Shown here piece by piece: positions 7,403-8,033 of a stretch of DNA of 8,033 nt. The stretch is from an uncultured Peptoniphilus sp. (GTDB lineage Bacteria; Bacillota; Clostridia; Tissierellales; Peptoniphilaceae), in NCBI GenBank assembly GCA_946999425.1, contig CAMQDG010000061.1:1-8033 (forward strand). The letters are read 5' to 3'. A program made the position numbers and the translations under genes. Position 1 is the first letter of the stretch. Every line of letters begins with the position of its first letter. A model generated the notes under the pieces. It did not search any database, was not told the DNA's origin, and saw only the letters and a program-made list of their open reading frames with translations.

Positions 7403-7703
7403 GGTAAACCTCCTTTCTCACTCTTTTTTGTGGCTGATAAAACTTATGAAGGTAAATATATTTAAAATATTTCTCAAATGTCAGTCCGTCCTTTTCAAAA
7501 AGAGTGATGAAAAAGATAGGGAGTGTGGACACAATGAGAAATATGACGGCTATATCATTTGGAACGACCTTTCGCATAAATAAATAGACTGGTAGTCCTA
7601 CCAGTCCCGCGAGTGTGAAGCCTATCATCTGCCTTTTGGTTAAGTTAAAAGCTACCTTTGTTTTTACCTTCTTTAGGTCTTTTGGGATTGGTACATACGC
7701 CAT
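7314..7703 (-). CDS. PrgI family conjugation membrane protein (CD1111-like)
   Basis: A 129-residue inner-membrane protein of Gram-positive type IV secretion systems; the family matches PrgI of pCF10 and is the partner of VirB4, comparable to VirB3. It begins MAYVPIPKDLKKVKTK, typical of the family. Two transmembrane helices lie at about 26-43 and 50-70 with a short loop between. FEKDGLTFEKYFKYIYLHKF (69-88) follows, matching the conserved cytoplasmic segment after the helices. The last 30 residues are very basic (Lys/Arg/Gln). The ATG at 7701-7703 follows GGGAGG at 6 bases. The gene starts 3 bases after the small upstream gene, and its last 29 codons overlap virB4 in another frame. The family call is firm from the start motif, the topology and the position directly before virB4. 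Confidence 0.92.
   Translation of the reverse strand: MAYVPIPKDLKKVKTKVAFNLTKRQMIGFTLAGLVGLPVYLFMRKVVPNDIAVIFLIVSTLPIFFITLFEKDGLTFEKYFKYIYLHKFYQPQKRVRKEVYLERQKKDSAGKVRTKQKEVKKSKTGLKAK
7409..7414 (-). promoter_or_regulatory. Ribosome binding site that fixes the TTG start of virB4
   Basis: The plus-strand CCTCCT reads AGGAGG on the coding strand, 6 bases before the TTG at 7402 and fully inside prgI. It is a perfect Shine-Dalgarno match at good spacing, which offsets the weak TTG. Ribosomes finishing prgI pass over it, so virB4 may be partly coupled to prgI translation. Confidence 0.75.
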
Positions 7704-7706
7704 AAC

Positions 7707-7973
7707 TTACCTCCCATCTTCTTTTTCCTTTGAAAGCTCTGCCATGTGTTCATAAACAGAGCCGATTTCTTCCTGAATGCTTTCTATCTGTTTATCTGTA
7801 TTTTTGTTATATCTTTCCTGCAAAATACAAAAGTCATTATGGCAGCGACCGATGTCTTTTGTTCTTTCTTCCAAGTCATTAATCTTGCTAAAAAGTTTGA
7901 TTCTATCAATCACCGCTATAACACCTGCTCCGATTACTACTGCTGTCAATACTGTTTTTCTTTTGTTCATCAT
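7707..7973 (-). CDS. Small single-pass membrane protein, unknown, before prgI
   Basis: An 88-residue protein I do not recognise. It has a basic start (MMNKRK), one hydrophobic helix at about 8-22, and a charged helical part (about 25-42 and 52-86) that could form a coiled coil. Two cysteines (44 and 49) lie in RCHNDFC. With three basic residues before the helix the charged part probably faces outward, though the opposite is possible. Two adjacent ATG codons (7973 and 7970) serve as start, with AGGA 5 or 8 bases upstream, so the first residue is uncertain by one. The frame stays open to the window edge, but the ribosome site and an upstream stop in another frame favour this start. The gene lies 14 bases after the upstream frame and 3 before prgI, so it probably belongs to the transfer operon as an accessory T4SS component. 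Confidence 0.78.
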   Translation of the reverse strand: MMNKRKTVLTAVVIGAGVIAVIDRIKLFSKINDLEERTKDIGRCHNDFCILQERYNKNTDKQIESIQEEIGSVYEHMAELSKEKEDGR

Positions 7974-7987
7974 ATATTTCCTTTCTT

Positions 7988-8033
7988 TTAGTGTGCATTT
8001 AATACGCTTTTGGCCAGTGTTCCGCTCTTTAGC
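7988..8033 (-). CDS. C-terminal end of an upstream gene, possibly VirB6-like (partial)
   Basis: The minus strand has an open frame entering from beyond the window and ending at TAA (7988-7990). It encodes the last 14 residues, LKSGTLAKSVLNAH. The stop lies 14 bases before the next gene, with that gene's ribosome site in the gap, as expected in this packed operon. One other minus-strand frame has a stop in this stretch, and the third is the upstream extension of the 88-residue gene. In Tn1549/CTn-like elements the VirB6/TrbL-like channel protein (CD1112 family) usually sits here. That identity is inferred from position only; 14 residues cannot show it. Confidence 0.45.
   Translation of the reverse strand, partial: LKSGTLAKSVLNAH

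Overview
The window is a stretch of the transfer module of an integrative and conjugative element (ICE) of the Tn1549 / Clostridioides difficile CTn (CD1107-CD1115) type, from a low-GC Firmicute. All genes lie on the minus strand and read from the high coordinates to the low ones. This origin rests on gene order and on recognisable families: a PrgI-type membrane protein, a VirB4 ATPase (CD1110-like), a membrane-anchored peptidase (CD1108-like), a DUF4315 protein, a DUF4366 protein (CD1107-like) and DNA topoisomerase III. AT-rich codons and strong AGGAGG ribosome binding sites agree with it. Adhesin-like modules and short (S/T)QT motifs in the DUF4366 protein recall Gram-positive anaerobic cocci or streptococci, but that host guess is weak.

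Layout in the direction of transcription. At 8033-7988 is the end of an upstream reading frame, by position probably the VirB6-like channel protein. At 7973-7707 is an 88-residue single-pass membrane protein of unknown function. At 7703-7314 is PrgI. At 7402-4973 is VirB4, which starts at TTG inside prgI. At 4969-2837 is the CD1108-like peptidase. At 2825-2589 is the DUF4315 protein, starting at GTG. At 2611-425 is an unusually long DUF4366 protein. Two tandem hairpins follow at 423-358, the second followed by a short T-rich tract, and then the first 108 codons of topB (326 to 1).

The genes from 7973 to 425 are packed with gaps of 3 to 11 bases or overlaps of 23 and 89 bases, so they look like one translationally coupled operon. 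The only real gap (98 bases) is the hairpin region before topB. Expected roles: PrgI and the upstream VirB6-like protein form the inner-membrane part of a Gram-positive type IV secretion system. VirB4 powers it. The CD1108-like enzyme opens peptidoglycan. The DUF4366 protein lies mostly outside the membrane. Topoisomerase III acts on the element's DNA during transfer or replication.

Nothing here is a wholly new system. The parts most worth a second look are the adhesin-like extension of the DUF4366 protein, the small unassigned protein before PrgI, and the translation-start arrangements of virB4 and the DUF4315 gene. No RNA gene, CRISPR array, insertion sequence or attachment site was seen.
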